Origin: Opitutus sp.
GTDB lineage: Bacteria > Verrucomicrobiota > Verrucomicrobiia > Opitutales > Opitutaceae
Assembly: GCA_024998815.1 (NCBI GenBank)
Contig: JACEUQ010000002.1
Location: forward strand, 380,501-444,500
DNA: 64,000 nt
Direction of reading: 5' to 3'
Shown here: in pieces, positions 44,001 through 52,664 of the stretch
Position numbering within the stretch: position 1 is the first letter of the stretch
Layout: the number at the start of each line of letters is the position of its first letter
Translations under genes and position numbers: made by a program
The notes under the pieces: model-generated
Seen by the model: only the letters and a program-made list of their open reading frames with translations
Told to the model about the DNA's origin: nothing
Databases searched by the model: none

Positions 44001-44042
44001 CCGCCACCGCAGAAGTTTTACCACATAACGAAACCGATCCCC

Positions 44043-44420
44043 ATGCCCTCTTCATTGTCCACGCTCGCCTTTATCGGAGACATCGGCGGCGGCGAAATCA
44101 TACTGGTGTTTCTGGTCGTGCTGATGCTCTTCGGCGGCGAAAAGATGCCCGAACTGGCGCGCAGCTTGGGCAAGGCCCTCCGCGAAATCAAAAAGGCGAC
44201 CTCTGGGGTTGAGGAGCAACTCAAACAAGCGATGGCGGAAGCCCCGCCCAAACCCCGCCCAGCCCCCACGGCTAGCCTCCCTGCGGCCAGTTTACCGCCG
44301 GTTTATACCCCGCCGCCCGCCGCCGCTATCACACCGGTCGAAGCCCCTCCGCCCGCCTCCCCGACTGCGCCCCTCACCTCCGGCGACCGCCATCCTGCAC
44401 CCGGCGGCGACAAAGCGTAA
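44043..44420 (+). CDS. tatA: Sec-independent translocase component TatA/TatE
   Basis: A 125-aa protein with one N-terminal transmembrane helix (GGEIILVFLVVLMLFGGEKM) and the amphipathic helix of TatA (PELARSLGKALREIKKATSG). It forms the pore-like part of the twin-arginine system. The C-terminal ~70 residues are Pro-Ala rich and probably disordered. TatC is not in the window. Only 42 bp separate it from the epimerase. Confidence 0.9.
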   Translation: MPSSLSTLAFIGDIGGGEIILVFLVVLMLFGGEKMPELARSLGKALREIKKATSGVEEQLKQAMAEAPPKPRPAPTASLPAASLPPVYTPPPAAAITPVEAPPPASPTAPLTSGDRHPAPGGDKA

Positions 44421-44496
44421 CAACCGGGTCGGAAGGCCCGAACGTTTTCGCCTTTGCGGTTGCCCGTAACCGCGACCCGCGCAAGTTAACCGCACC

Positions 44497-44817
44497 ATGT
44501 TCGACCTCATCAAAAAAACTCTCCTCGCCGGCGTCGGTGCCGCCGTCATCACCAAGGAAAAAGTCGAGGACTCGCTCGATGACTACGTTCGCCAGGGCAA
44601 ACTGAAGGCCGACGATGCCAAAATCATCGCCTCCAAAATCGCGGAACAGGGTCGCAAGGAATTCGAGGAAATGAGCCAGACGCTCGCCGCCAAGATCCAA
44701 GATCTGGCCGCCAACAGCCCCACCAAAACCGATCCTCGCATCGCCGCCCTCGAAGAACGCATCCGCTCGCTCGAAGCCAAACTAGCCAACCCTCCCACCC
44801 GCGCCGGCGAACCGTGA
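44497..44817 (+). CDS. Phasin-like coiled-coil protein preceding the UbiB-type kinase
   Basis: A 106-aa helical protein similar in form to small phasin or PHA-granule-associated proteins (LIKKTLLAGVGAAVITKEKV, LDDYVRQGKLKADDAKIIAS). The C-terminus is a heptad-rich coiled coil (IAALEERIRSLEAKLAN). Its stop overlaps the start of ubiB as GTGA. This fixed pairing suggests that it acts with the kinase, but its role is unknown. Confidence 0.7.
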   Translation: MFDLIKKTLLAGVGAAVITKEKVEDSLDDYVRQGKLKADDAKIIASKIAEQGRKEFEEMSQTLAAKIQDLAANSPTKTDPRIAALEERIRSLEAKLANPPTRAGEP

Positions 44818-46466
44818 AACCGCTGACGTTCCTCAGCAACGCCGCCCGCGCAAAGGACATCTTCGCGGTTCTGGCCAAGCACGGTTTCGCCAACCTGCTC
44901 ACCCAGCTCGATCCGCAGGAGGGACTCTGGACGCGCATCATCCCCCAGCCGGCTGAACGCCGCACCCTGTGGGAACGCGTGCGCTTGGCGCTAGAAGAGC
45001 TCGGGCCCACCTTCGTCAAAGCCGGCCAGTTAATGAGCATGCGGCCCGACGCTCTGCCGCACGCCCTGATCTTCGAACTGCGTAAACTGCAAAACGCCGT
45101 CAGTCCCCTACCCTTCGCCGAGATGTGCCCGGTGCTGGAGGACGACCTCGGCATGACCTGTGCCCAGGCGTTCGCCATCTTCGAGGAAAAACCCGTGGCC
45201 AGCGCCTCGCTCGCCCAAGTTTACTTCGCCACCCTCCACGACGGCCGCGAGGTGGCGGTAAAGGTTCAGCGCCCCAATCTCGACAAAACGGTGCAGGCCG
45301 ACCTCGACCTGCTCACGTGGTTCGCCGGCCAGTTGCACCAACGCATCGCCGCCATTTCCCCCTATGACCTGCCCTCGGTCGTAGCCGAGGTGAAGGACAA
45401 CCTGCTGCGCGAACTCGATTTTCGCCACGAGGCCCGCAACCAGCGCTATTTTAACGCCCTCAACCCGCACCCCGACCGCGTCTTCGCGCCCGAGGTGATC
45501 GACGAGTTTTGCGGCGAACATGTCATCGTGATGCAGCGCATCATCGGAGTCTCGGTGGACAACGCCGCGCTCGCTCCCGCCGAGGCCAAACGCATCGCTT
45601 CCAACGGCGCATCCTCGCTGATCCACCAGGTGCTCATCGCCGGGTTTTTCCACGCCGACCCGCATGGTGGCAACGTACTGGTCACGCCCGACGGGCGACT
45701 GTGTTTTCTCGACTGGGGCATGGCGGGTAACCTCACCCGCCGCCTGCGCCTCGGCCTGGCCGATTTGTTCATGGCCGCCGTCCAGCAAGACGCCGAGCGC
45801 ATCGTGCAAATCGCCGCCGACCTCGGCAGCCCCTCCGGTCGCGCCGACCTGCGCGCCATGGAGCGCGATGTCACCCTGACTTTGCGCGAAGATTTCAACA
45901 GTGCGATCGGCCGTATCCAACTCGGACGCGCCATGCTCAAGCTGTTGTTCATCTTCGGCCAAAACGGGATCAACATCACCCGCGACTATTCGCTCATGGC
46001 CAAGGCCGTGCTCTCGATCGAAGAGGTCGCGCGCACGCTCGACCCGCAGTTCGACCTACGCACCGAGTCCCGCCCGATCCTTGCGCAACTCCAAAAAGAC
46101 CGCACCGGCCCCCGGGCGATCGCCCGCGACGGTCGCACGCTGCTGCGTTCACTGCTCACCGGCGCACGCGAACTGCCGGCGGATATTTTCCGAATCATCC
46201 GCCGCATCGAACACGACGACCTGACCATCAAGTTTCAGCATCAAGGTCTGGAGAGCCTGGATAAGGCAATCAGCTCGGCGAGCAACCGCCTGACGCTCGG
46301 GGTGATCATTGGGGCGCTGGTGATCGGATCCTCGTTGATCGTGACGACCGGTATTCGCCCCTACCTGTTTGGCTTCCCGGCCTTCGGCATCGTCGGCTAC
46401 CTCATTTCCGCAATGCTGGGCCTTTACGTCGTCTGGGACATCGTCCGCTACAACCGCCACCGGTAG
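44814..46466 (+). CDS. ubiB: UbiB/ABC1-family atypical kinase
   Basis: A 550-aa ABC1-type kinase/ATPase needed for isoprenoid quinone biosynthesis in characterised members. Conserved elements: KAGQLMSMRPDALP (the KxGQ motif), ASLAQVYFATL (Ala-rich loop), VAVKVQRP (Lys for ATP), ELDFRHEARN, HADPHGGNVLV and DWGM. Two C-terminal transmembrane helices (VIIGALVIGSSLIV and after). It starts with GTG overlapping the preceding stop. Confidence 0.92.
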   Translation: MKPLTFLSNAARAKDIFAVLAKHGFANLLTQLDPQEGLWTRIIPQPAERRTLWERVRLALEELGPTFVKAGQLMSMRPDALPHALIFELRKLQNAVSPLPFAEMCPVLEDDLGMTCAQAFAIFEEKPVASASLAQVYFATLHDGREVAVKVQRPNLDKTVQADLDLLTWFAGQLHQRIAAISPYDLPSVVAEVKDNLLRELDFRHEARNQRYFNALNPHPDRVFAPEVIDEFCGEHVIVMQRIIGVSVDNAALAPAEAKRIASNGASSLIHQVLIAGFFHADPHGGNVLVTPDGRLCFLDWGMAGNLTRRLRLGLADLFMAAVQQDAERIVQIAADLGSPSGRADLRAMERDVTLTLREDFNSAIGRIQLGRAMLKLLFIFGQNGINITRDYSLMAKAVLSIEEVARTLDPQFDLRTESRPILAQLQKDRTGPRAIARDGRTLLRSLLTGARELPADIFRIIRRIEHDDLTIKFQHQGLESLDKAISSASNRLTLGVIIGALVIGSSLIVTTGIRPYLFGFPAFGIVGYLISAMLGLYVVWDIVRYNRHR

Positions 46467-46499
46467 ACCGGGGCGAGTTGAGCAGGAGTGAGAGCGGTC

Positions 46500-47693
46500 T
46501 CAGGCCGGACGTGCGCCAGCGCCCTTGAGTTGGGCCAGTTCGGCACGCAGCGCCACCGTCTCGGCGCGCAACTCGGCGGTTGCGGCCACCTCAGCCCGCA
46601 GTTTTACAATCTCTTCGTGCGCCAGCTTCATCTGTTCATCGAAGCCCTTACGCAGAGTGATATTGCGCCCCATGCCGATGATCCCGATCACCTCGCCCGC
46701 CGCATTCCGATAAGGCAGCTTGGTCGTCAAAATATGAATCTCACGACCATCAGCACCGAGAATCATCTCCTCCCGGTTAATCAACGGCATTCCCGTGGCC
46801 ATGATCGCCTCCTCGTCCTTACGGAATCCCGCCGCCAACTCAGGCGGATAAAGATCCACGTCGCGTTTACCGCGTAAGAACGCCTGCGTAACCCCCATGC
46901 GATTGGCGATCACTTGATTGGCCAAAAGGAACCGTCCCTCGCGGTCTTTGATATAAACCGAGTCAGGTAAGCGTGTGAGCAAAACCTCCAACAAATGCCG
47001 CTCGGTCTCCAGAGCCATCTCCGTGGTTTTAAATGCGGTCTCATCGCGCGAAAAACCAAAAGTACCGATCACCCGCCCGCTGCGGTCACGCAACGGGCAT
47101 TTCCAAGTCAGCCACCACTTGACCCGATTCCCGTCATAGGTCGCTCGCTCTGACAGGGCTATCACCGGCTGCCCCGTGCGCATGATCGCTTGTTCATCGG
47201 CCAATGTTTTCTGCGCATAATCAGCGCTCAAAAAGTCAGCGTCACTGCGGCCAATCAGCAGTGCCGGATCATCCAGTTGGACGCTGCGAGCGAGCTCGTG
47301 ATTTGCGGCCAAAAAACGCCCGTACCTGTCCTTAAAATAAACGAGATCCGGCAACAGCGGCAGCAGTTGGCTTAAGAAAATGGATTCAAACTGGTTCGTG
47401 CGTTCGGCAAGTGCGGCGACAATCGCGGGCTCCAGCCACACGGGGTCGAGTTCGGTAGCCACCACGCAGGCGACTGCGTGATCGAGTAGCATCTCCTGAG
47501 CGGCAACCAAGTCCTCGCGAGGCCAATCCGGACCGATCACAGCCACACTCAGGGCGCAGGCCTTGATCGCCTCGGCCAAGCCGGCGAGATCATCCACCCC
47601 CGGCAAAACCCGTGCGTCGGCCGCCACCGGCAGATTCTTAAGCACTTGTGAGCTAAAGCTGAGAGGCAGCAGGTGACGGGGTAGCGGATCCAT
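46500..47693 (-). CDS. PAS-only sensor protein, paralogue 1
   Basis: A 397-aa cytoplasmic protein from the ATG at 47693. A ~110-residue N-terminal region resembles a degenerate receiver-like fold (ACALSVAVIGPDWPREDL). Two PAS domains follow: ~120-245 (YFKDRYGRFLAANHELAR) and ~255-370 (YIKDREGRFLLANQVIANRM), each with a PAC-like tail (GTFGFSRDETA, GIIGMGRNITL). The end is a coiled coil. No kinase, cyclase or methyl-accepting output domain is present, so it needs a partner. It is closely related to the protein at 49843-50988. An upstream frame to 47765 exists but lacks similarity. Confidence 0.8.
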   Translation of the reverse strand: MDPLPRHLLPLSFSSQVLKNLPVAADARVLPGVDDLAGLAEAIKACALSVAVIGPDWPREDLVAAQEMLLDHAVACVVATELDPVWLEPAIVAALAERTNQFESIFLSQLLPLLPDLVYFKDRYGRFLAANHELARSVQLDDPALLIGRSDADFLSADYAQKTLADEQAIMRTGQPVIALSERATYDGNRVKWWLTWKCPLRDRSGRVIGTFGFSRDETAFKTTEMALETERHLLEVLLTRLPDSVYIKDREGRFLLANQVIANRMGVTQAFLRGKRDVDLYPPELAAGFRKDEEAIMATGMPLINREEMILGADGREIHILTTKLPYRNAAGEVIGIIGMGRNITLRKGFDEQMKLAHEEIVKLRAEVAATAELRAETVALRAELAQLKGAGARPA

Positions 47694-47762
47694 ATTAAAA
47701 AAAAGAGGCTTCAATGGTCTAACCGACGAGCAGGTTGCGGATAAGAAAAGAACCGATCGCCG

Positions 47763-47782
47763 CATGCAATTATAAACCCGGT
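47763..47782 (-). promoter_or_regulatory. Conserved leader block 1 with TATAAT, upstream of PAS paralogue 1
   Basis: On the minus strand this 20-mer holds TATAAT (plus 47769-47774). It matches 19 of 20 positions at 51057-51076 upstream of paralogue 2. No good -35 element is seen. It lies ~70 nt before the start. Confidence 0.5.
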
Positions 47783-47905
47783 TTGAACGTGCTGAATGGA
47801 ACCAGCCTAGCTGCTGAAAGGATGCCGCGGTGGATTGGCTTCAATCTCGCCCGTGTCGGCAGCATTTCCGACACGAGCATACACCGCGTCCCCGCACCTT
47901 TGGGC

Positions 47906-49708
47906 TCAGCCGTTTTTGGCTGCTTCCAATTCCTCCCAGCGAGCAAAGGCAATGGCGTGTTCGGCCTCAATTTCGTCAAGGCGCGCTTTGGCTGCAGAGG
48001 CCGCAGTCGGGTCTTTGCGATAAATAGCCACGTCACCGAGCTTAAGCGTGAGCTGCGCCTGCTCCGTCTCCAGTTTCTCGATGCGCGCGGGCAACTCGGC
48101 CAATTCGCGCTGCTCTTTATTGTTAAGCTTACGCGCCGAGGCCGCGTTGGCGCTGGCGCGGACCGGGCCGCTCTTGAGCAGGGGCGCGGCGGCGGCCACC
48201 GCACGCTTGGCCAACTCGGCCTTCCAGTCGGTATAACCACCGTCGAAGTCGCCGATCTGGCCGTCGCCTTCGAACACCAGCGAACTGGTGACCACTTCGT
48301 CCAAAAAGGCGCGGTCGTGGCTCACCACCAACAGCGTGCCGTCGTACTCGACGAGTAAGTTTTCCAAGAGGTCGAGGGTCTCGGCGTCGAGGTCGTTGGT
48401 GGGCTCGTCCATCACCAAGACGTTGGCCGGCTTGGTGAAGAGCCGGGCGAGCAGCAGGCGGTTGCGTTCGCCGCCGGAGAGCACGCGGGCGGGCGTGCGG
48501 GCGCGGTCGGGCGTGAACAGGAAATCCTGCAGATAACTGATCACGTGGCGCGTGCGGCCATCGATGGTGATGCAGTCACTGCCGAGGTTAAGGTTTTCCG
48601 CCACCGTCTTGTTGTCGTCGATGAGCGAGCGCAGTTGGTCGAAGTAGGTGACCTCCATGCGGGTGCCGTGTTTGATCGTGCCACTGGTGGGCTCGATCTG
48701 GCCCAGGAGCAGTTTGATCAACGTGGTCTTACCGGCGCCGTTGGGGCCGATCAGGCCGATCTTGTCGCCACGCATGATCGTGGTGCTGAAATCCTTCACC
48801 AGCACGCGACCGTCTGGATAGGAGAAGCTCATGTTCTCCACATCGACGACCTTGGCTCCGGAGCGTTCGGCTTCGACCAACTTGAGGTTGGCGTTGCCGG
48901 TCTTGCTGCGGCGGGCGGCACGCTCGGCGCGCATGGCAATGAGCTGGTGCACACGGCCCTGGGCGCGTGAACGCTGGGCGCGCACTCCGCGGCGAATCCA
49001 TTCCTCCTCTTGCGCGAGCTTTTTGTCGAAGGCGGCCTGCTGACGCTCCTCGGCTTCGAGGCGGTCGGCGCGGCGCTGCAGGTAACTGTCGTAATCGCAG
49101 TCCCAATTGGTGAGCACGCCGCGGTCGAGTTCGACGATGCGGGTGGCCAGTTTCCTTAAAAACGCACGATCGTGAGTCACGAAAAACAGGCTGGGTTTTT
49201 CGGTCAGCAAAAAGTCTTCGAGCCAGAGGATGCTCTCGATGTCGAGGTGGTTGGTCGGCTCGTCAAGGAGCAGTAAATCAGGCTGGCCGGCGAGAGCTCG
49301 GGCCAGCAGCACGCGGCGCTTAAGCCCGCCGGAGAGTTTTTCGAACTGGGCGGACGGCGCGAGCTGGAGCTTCTCGATGAGGTTGTCGACGCGCACGTCA
49401 CGCTCCCAGTCCTCCTCGTGTTCGCCCTGGGCACGCAGGCCGGAGGTAACGATATCGGTCACCGAGCCGAAAATATCGGAAGGGATCTCTTGGTTGAGGC
49501 GCGTGAAAACGGCGCCGGGTTGGCGGAAAACCGCACCGGTGTCGGACTTGATCTCGCCGCCGATGACCTTCATCAGCGTGGATTTGCCCGCGCCATTGCG
49601 GCCTACCAGACACAGGCGTTCACCCGGATCGACTTGAAAGTTGACCTTATCAAGGACCGCCGGACCACCGAAACAGAGATTAACATCAAGAAGACTAAAC
49701 AAAGCCAT
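47906..49708 (-). CDS. uup: ABC-F family ATPase, Uup type
   Basis: A soluble 600-aa protein with two ATPase domains: Walker A GRNGAGKST (36-44) and GPNGAGKTT, signatures LSGGLKRR and LSGGERNR, and Walker B LLLLDEPTNHLD and VLVMDEPTNDLD. The inter-domain linker contains the many Arg and Gln residues of the PtIM region. The C-terminal ~80 residues are a coiled coil as in Uup. These proteins act on ribosomes or branched DNA rather than transport. It sits between the two PAS paralogues on the same strand. Confidence 0.88.
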   Translation of the reverse strand: MALFSLLDVNLCFGGPAVLDKVNFQVDPGERLCLVGRNGAGKSTLMKVIGGEIKSDTGAVFRQPGAVFTRLNQEIPSDIFGSVTDIVTSGLRAQGEHEEDWERDVRVDNLIEKLQLAPSAQFEKLSGGLKRRVLLARALAGQPDLLLLDEPTNHLDIESILWLEDFLLTEKPSLFFVTHDRAFLRKLATRIVELDRGVLTNWDCDYDSYLQRRADRLEAEERQQAAFDKKLAQEEEWIRRGVRAQRSRAQGRVHQLIAMRAERAARRSKTGNANLKLVEAERSGAKVVDVENMSFSYPDGRVLVKDFSTTIMRGDKIGLIGPNGAGKTTLIKLLLGQIEPTSGTIKHGTRMEVTYFDQLRSLIDDNKTVAENLNLGSDCITIDGRTRHVISYLQDFLFTPDRARTPARVLSGGERNRLLLARLFTKPANVLVMDEPTNDLDAETLDLLENLLVEYDGTLLVVSHDRAFLDEVVTSSLVFEGDGQIGDFDGGYTDWKAELAKRAVAAAAPLLKSGPVRASANAASARKLNNKEQRELAELPARIEKLETEQAQLTLKLGDVAIYRKDPTAASAAKARLDEIEAEHAIAFARWEELEAAKNG

Positions 49709-49796
49709 AAGCGGGCCAACTTGTCAGCCGCATGGCTGGCATTGCAACCCTGCGCTCAGTAAACCTGCGGCCTCTGCCAAACGCTCAGTCCCAGCG

Positions 49797-49837
49797 CCCC
49801 CCCCCCCCATGGCCGTGGCGAAACAACCACGGCCGTG
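49797..49837 (-). terminator. C12 run and hairpin after PAS paralogue 2
   Basis: Arms 49808-49818 and 49827-49837 pair over 11 bp with one wobble. On the plus side they follow twelve C (49797-49808), which on the minus strand become a G-tract after the hairpin. No T-run, so termination is uncertain. Confidence 0.4.
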
Positions 49838-49842
49838 CCGAA

Positions 49843-50988
49843 TCAGGATAAACGCGACGTCACCTCGGTGGTCAGTCGAGCCACCTCGGAGCGCAAAGTG
49901 GCGATCTCGGTCTGCGCCGCCCTCATTTCCGCATCAAACCCCTTACGCAGGGTAATGTTCCTCGACATGCCGATGACGCCGATGATCTCACCGGCGGGAT
50001 TACGATAAGGCAGTTTGGTCGTCAGTACGTAAAGTTCACGGCCATCCTTGGTGTTAATCACCTCTTCGCGGTTAATCACCGGCATACCCGAGGCCATGAC
50101 GTCCTCTTCGTCTTTACGGAAAACCGCCGCTAACTCCGGCGGATAAATATCCGTATCGCTCTTCCCCCTCAGAGAAGCCGGAGTTTCGCCCATCCATTGG
50201 GCGACCACTTGATTGGCCAAGAGGAAACGCCCTTCGCGGTCCTTGATGAAAACCGAGTCAGGCAAACCGGTGAGTAGCACTTCCAAAAGATGCCGTTCCG
50301 TGGCCAGCGCGATTTCCGTGTTCTTGAGATTGGTCTGGTCGCGTGAGAAACCATAAGTGCCGATCACTCGGCCGCTCTGGTCAAGAAGCGGTGCCTTCCA
50401 GGTCACGCACCAGGTAACGCGATCGCCGTCATGCGTTTCCTTCTCTAATAAAGCGGTGATCGGCTGGCCGGTGCGCATGACCTCCTGCTCGTCCGTAAAC
50501 GCCTGTTGCGCGTGTTCGGAGGAAAAGAAATCGAAGTCGCTGCGACCAATCAAAACCGCCGGATCATCCACCCTTAAGTGCTTAGCAATAAAGGGATTTG
50601 CGGCCAGAAAACGGCCATAACGGTCTTTAAAGTAAACCGGGTCCGGCAGCAGGTGCACCAGTTGGGTGAAAAACCCGGATTCCACCCGCCGATCGCGCTC
50701 CTCAATCGCGGCACTGATCGCGGACTGAAGTGCAGCGGGATCCAGATTGGTTGCCACCACGCAAGCGGCGGCATGATCGAGAATCAACTCACGTGCGGCA
50801 GCCAGATCCTGCGGCGGCCAATCAGGGCCGATCACCACCACGCAGATCGGGCAGGCCTTCAGTGCCTCGGCCAAAGTGACGAGATCGTCAACTGCGGGTA
50901 AAACACGCGCGTCCTCCGCGACAGGGAGGTCTTTGATCACTTGCGAAACTAAACCGAGGGGAAGCAGGTGACGAGGGAGCGGTTCCAT
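49843..50988 (-). CDS. PAS-only sensor protein, paralogue 2
   Basis: A 381-aa close relative of the protein at 46500-47693, with the same order: degenerate receiver-like region (CPICVVVIGPDWPPQDL), PAS (YFKDRYGRFLAANPFIAK), PAS (FIKDREGRFLLANQVVAQ), PAC-like tails and a short coiled coil. It begins with EPLPRHLLPL, where the other has DPLPRHLLPL. The tail after the second PAS is shorter. Residues of possible haem or flavin binding could not be identified. Confidence 0.8.
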   Translation of the reverse strand: MEPLPRHLLPLGLVSQVIKDLPVAEDARVLPAVDDLVTLAEALKACPICVVVIGPDWPPQDLAAARELILDHAAACVVATNLDPAALQSAISAAIEERDRRVESGFFTQLVHLLPDPVYFKDRYGRFLAANPFIAKHLRVDDPAVLIGRSDFDFFSSEHAQQAFTDEQEVMRTGQPITALLEKETHDGDRVTWCVTWKAPLLDQSGRVIGTYGFSRDQTNLKNTEIALATERHLLEVLLTGLPDSVFIKDREGRFLLANQVVAQWMGETPASLRGKSDTDIYPPELAAVFRKDEEDVMASGMPVINREEVINTKDGRELYVLTTKLPYRNPAGEIIGVIGMSRNITLRKGFDAEMRAAQTEIATLRSEVARLTTEVTSRLS

Positions 50989-51056
50989 GAAAAAAAAGAG
51001 GGGTTAACAGCTAAACCAGACAGCGGGTTGCCGAAGAAGAAAACAACAACCGGGAT

Positions 51057-51076
51057 CATGCAAATATAAACCCGGT
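51057..51076 (-). promoter_or_regulatory. Conserved leader block 2 with TATATT, upstream of PAS paralogue 2
   Basis: The minus strand holds TATATT (plus 51063-51068) in a 20-mer matching 19 of 20 positions of 47763-47782. The leader between this block and the start also keeps the pattern CTAA-ACC, GGGTTGC and AAGAAAA. Confidence 0.5.
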
Positions 51077-51098
51077 GGTCGCACCGGAGCCGATTTTC

Positions 51099-51761
51099 TC
51101 ACCGCCGCCAATGCTTGAAACAAAAGTAGCCCACCCCCGCCAACCCCGACAGCGTGGCCGGAATCAACAGCGTGGCGAAGCCGATGTGGGTATAACACAG
51201 GCTCCCGAGTATCCCTCCGGTGAAAAAACCTGCCAGCAACACCAACAGAAGGCGGATGCGGCGAGCATCGATCGCCACGCCCCGCAGCCTTAAACCGACG
51301 GCGATGCCCACATCCGTGATGATGCCCGTCATGTGGGTGGTGCGGATCACCGCACCGCTATAATGAGTCGCCATCGCGTTTTGCAGGCCGCAGGCCATCG
51401 CCGCCAAACAGTCGCCGGCATAGTTCCCGGTCATCAGCATTTGGCAGGCCGCGAAAAGTAGCGCCGATTCAATGGCCAACACCACCCCGTAACGCCTCCC
51501 GAGCTTGAGCGCACTTTCACGAATGATCGCACCGCTGAGAACGCTGCCGATAAAAAACGAAACCACCACGGCGACCGCGTACACCGCCAACGAAAACCGA
51601 CCCGTCGCAAGCTCATTGCTCAACACCGTCACGGTGCCAGACATGTGCGAGATCGCCTGATGATGCATACCCAGAAATCCCACCGCATTGATCCCCCCCG
51701 CCATGCAAGCGAGGCCGAAGCCACCTAACACAATCCAAAGCGGAGTCGGTTTTGAAAACAT
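51099..51761 (-). CDS. DUF1275/YoaK-family membrane protein
   Basis: A 220-aa protein with about six transmembrane helices. The family signature HMSGTVTVLS near residue 40 is present, along with GLQNAMATHYSGAVIRTTHM, which repeats the pattern and is characteristic of the family. Function unknown. It is read in the same direction as rnpB, which lies upstream. Confidence 0.85.
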   Translation of the reverse strand: MFSKPTPLWIVLGGFGLACMAGGINAVGFLGMHHQAISHMSGTVTVLSNELATGRFSLAVYAVAVVVSFFIGSVLSGAIIRESALKLGRRYGVVLAIESALLFAACQMLMTGNYAGDCLAAMACGLQNAMATHYSGAVIRTTHMTGIITDVGIAVGLRLRGVAIDARRIRLLLVLLAGFFTGGILGSLCYTHIGFATLLIPATLSGLAGVGYFCFKHWRR

Positions 51762-51990
51762 TGTGGTACCTGCTTAAAGCCCGCCCACGCCGCTTCGGCA
51801 AGCTCGCGACCACCCACCCTTCGATCCGCCCGTTTCTCCACCGGCCAAGCAAGGCTTTGGCATACCTACACGCAACCCTGGCAGGCCGGGGGCCATAACG
51901 TCGCGCACTGCGCCGACCACCAGCGGCGGGGCACCCTGCCAAGCCCAGCCGAGCGCGAAGGGCCACCCTTCAGCGGCCCATGTAAAAAAT

Positions 51991-52425
51991 TTGGTTTTGG
52001 AGCCTGTAAGCCGGATTATGTGCGCGGCCTTGCGGCCGGTGTTCGCCATTTCTCTAGCGGGCTTGCGCCCACTGCGGACCGAAGTCCGCTGCAGCATACC
52101 CGTGGCTATAGGACGAGCAGCCCAGCCACCTATTTTGCCTTGCACCGGAAGGGGTTTGTCGTGCCGCCGTCATTGCTGACGACGCGGTGGGCTCTTACCC
52201 CACCTTTTCACCCTGACCTCGCGGTTGCCCGCGCGGCGGTTTGTTTTCTGTGACACTTTCCGTCAACGCGCCTTAAAACGCGCTGCCCGCACTTGCCGTG
52301 AAGCTCGTGCGGCATCCTGCCCTACGGTGTCCGGACTTTCCTCTCCAAGCATTAACTACAGTCGGCAGTTTTACCCGCCAACAGGGATCAAAGAACCTGG
52401 AGCGGCGAACCGGCCCCAAAACCAA
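51991..52425 (-). ncRNA. rnpB: RNase P RNA, bacterial type A
   Basis: Read on the minus strand, the 5' conserved block GAGGAAAGTCCGG (about 52330-52343 on plus) and the 3' block CATAATCCGGCTTACAGGC (about 52003-52021) are diagnostic of RNase P RNA, the catalytic RNA that makes tRNA 5' ends. The P1 helix is formed by 51991-52004 with 52412-52425, which fixes both ends. Length is about 435 nt. Confidence 0.95.
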
Positions 52426-52431
52426 GCGGAC

Positions 52432-52461
52432 ACCTTACGATCAGGGAATGACCAATGTCCA
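52432..52461 (-). promoter_or_regulatory. Predicted promoter of rnpB
   Basis: On the minus strand TGGACA (plus 52456-52461) is followed after 18 bp by TAAGGT (plus 52432-52437), about 7 bp before the P1 5' strand. The -35 lies inside the left arm of the adjacent repeat. The -10 is weak. Confidence 0.4.
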
Positions 52462-52623
52462 GTGACCAATGCCCAATTCCAAAAACTCCAGCCCTGCCTC
52501 CATCGACTCAGGTCATTGGGCCTGAACATTAGTCCTGAGTCCTAGAGCCTTAGGCCCTCGGTCATTGACCATTGAACCTTGGGCATTGGGCATTGGTCAT
52601 TGGTCATTGGGCATTGGGCATTC
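52446..52623. repeat. Inverted array of CAATG/CATTG units
   Basis: The left arm at 52446-52480 is made of GACCAATG-like units. The right arm at 52560-52623 is made of their complement (GGGCATTGGGCATTGGTCAT and so on). Units of 7 bases alternate between CATTGGG and CATTGGT. Together they can form a long imperfect hairpin upstream of rnpB. Confidence 0.85.
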
Positions 52624-52664
52624 TCCGCCCCTCCCCTCCCCGCCCCTGCCCGTGCCCCCCCCCC

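Noticed and set aside
49797-49808. C12 homopolymer as a phase-variable promoter
   Set aside because: It lies between uup and the PAS paralogue 2 stop codon, with no promoter elements that it could space.
51762-51990. A gene between the DUF1275 protein and rnpB
   Set aside because: Open frames on both strands are short, GC-rich and without any recognisable motif. The stretch holds nothing I can support.
52559-52623. CRISPR array made of CATTGGT/CATTGGG units
   Set aside because: Units are 7-bp contiguous repeats without spacers, and no cas gene is nearby.
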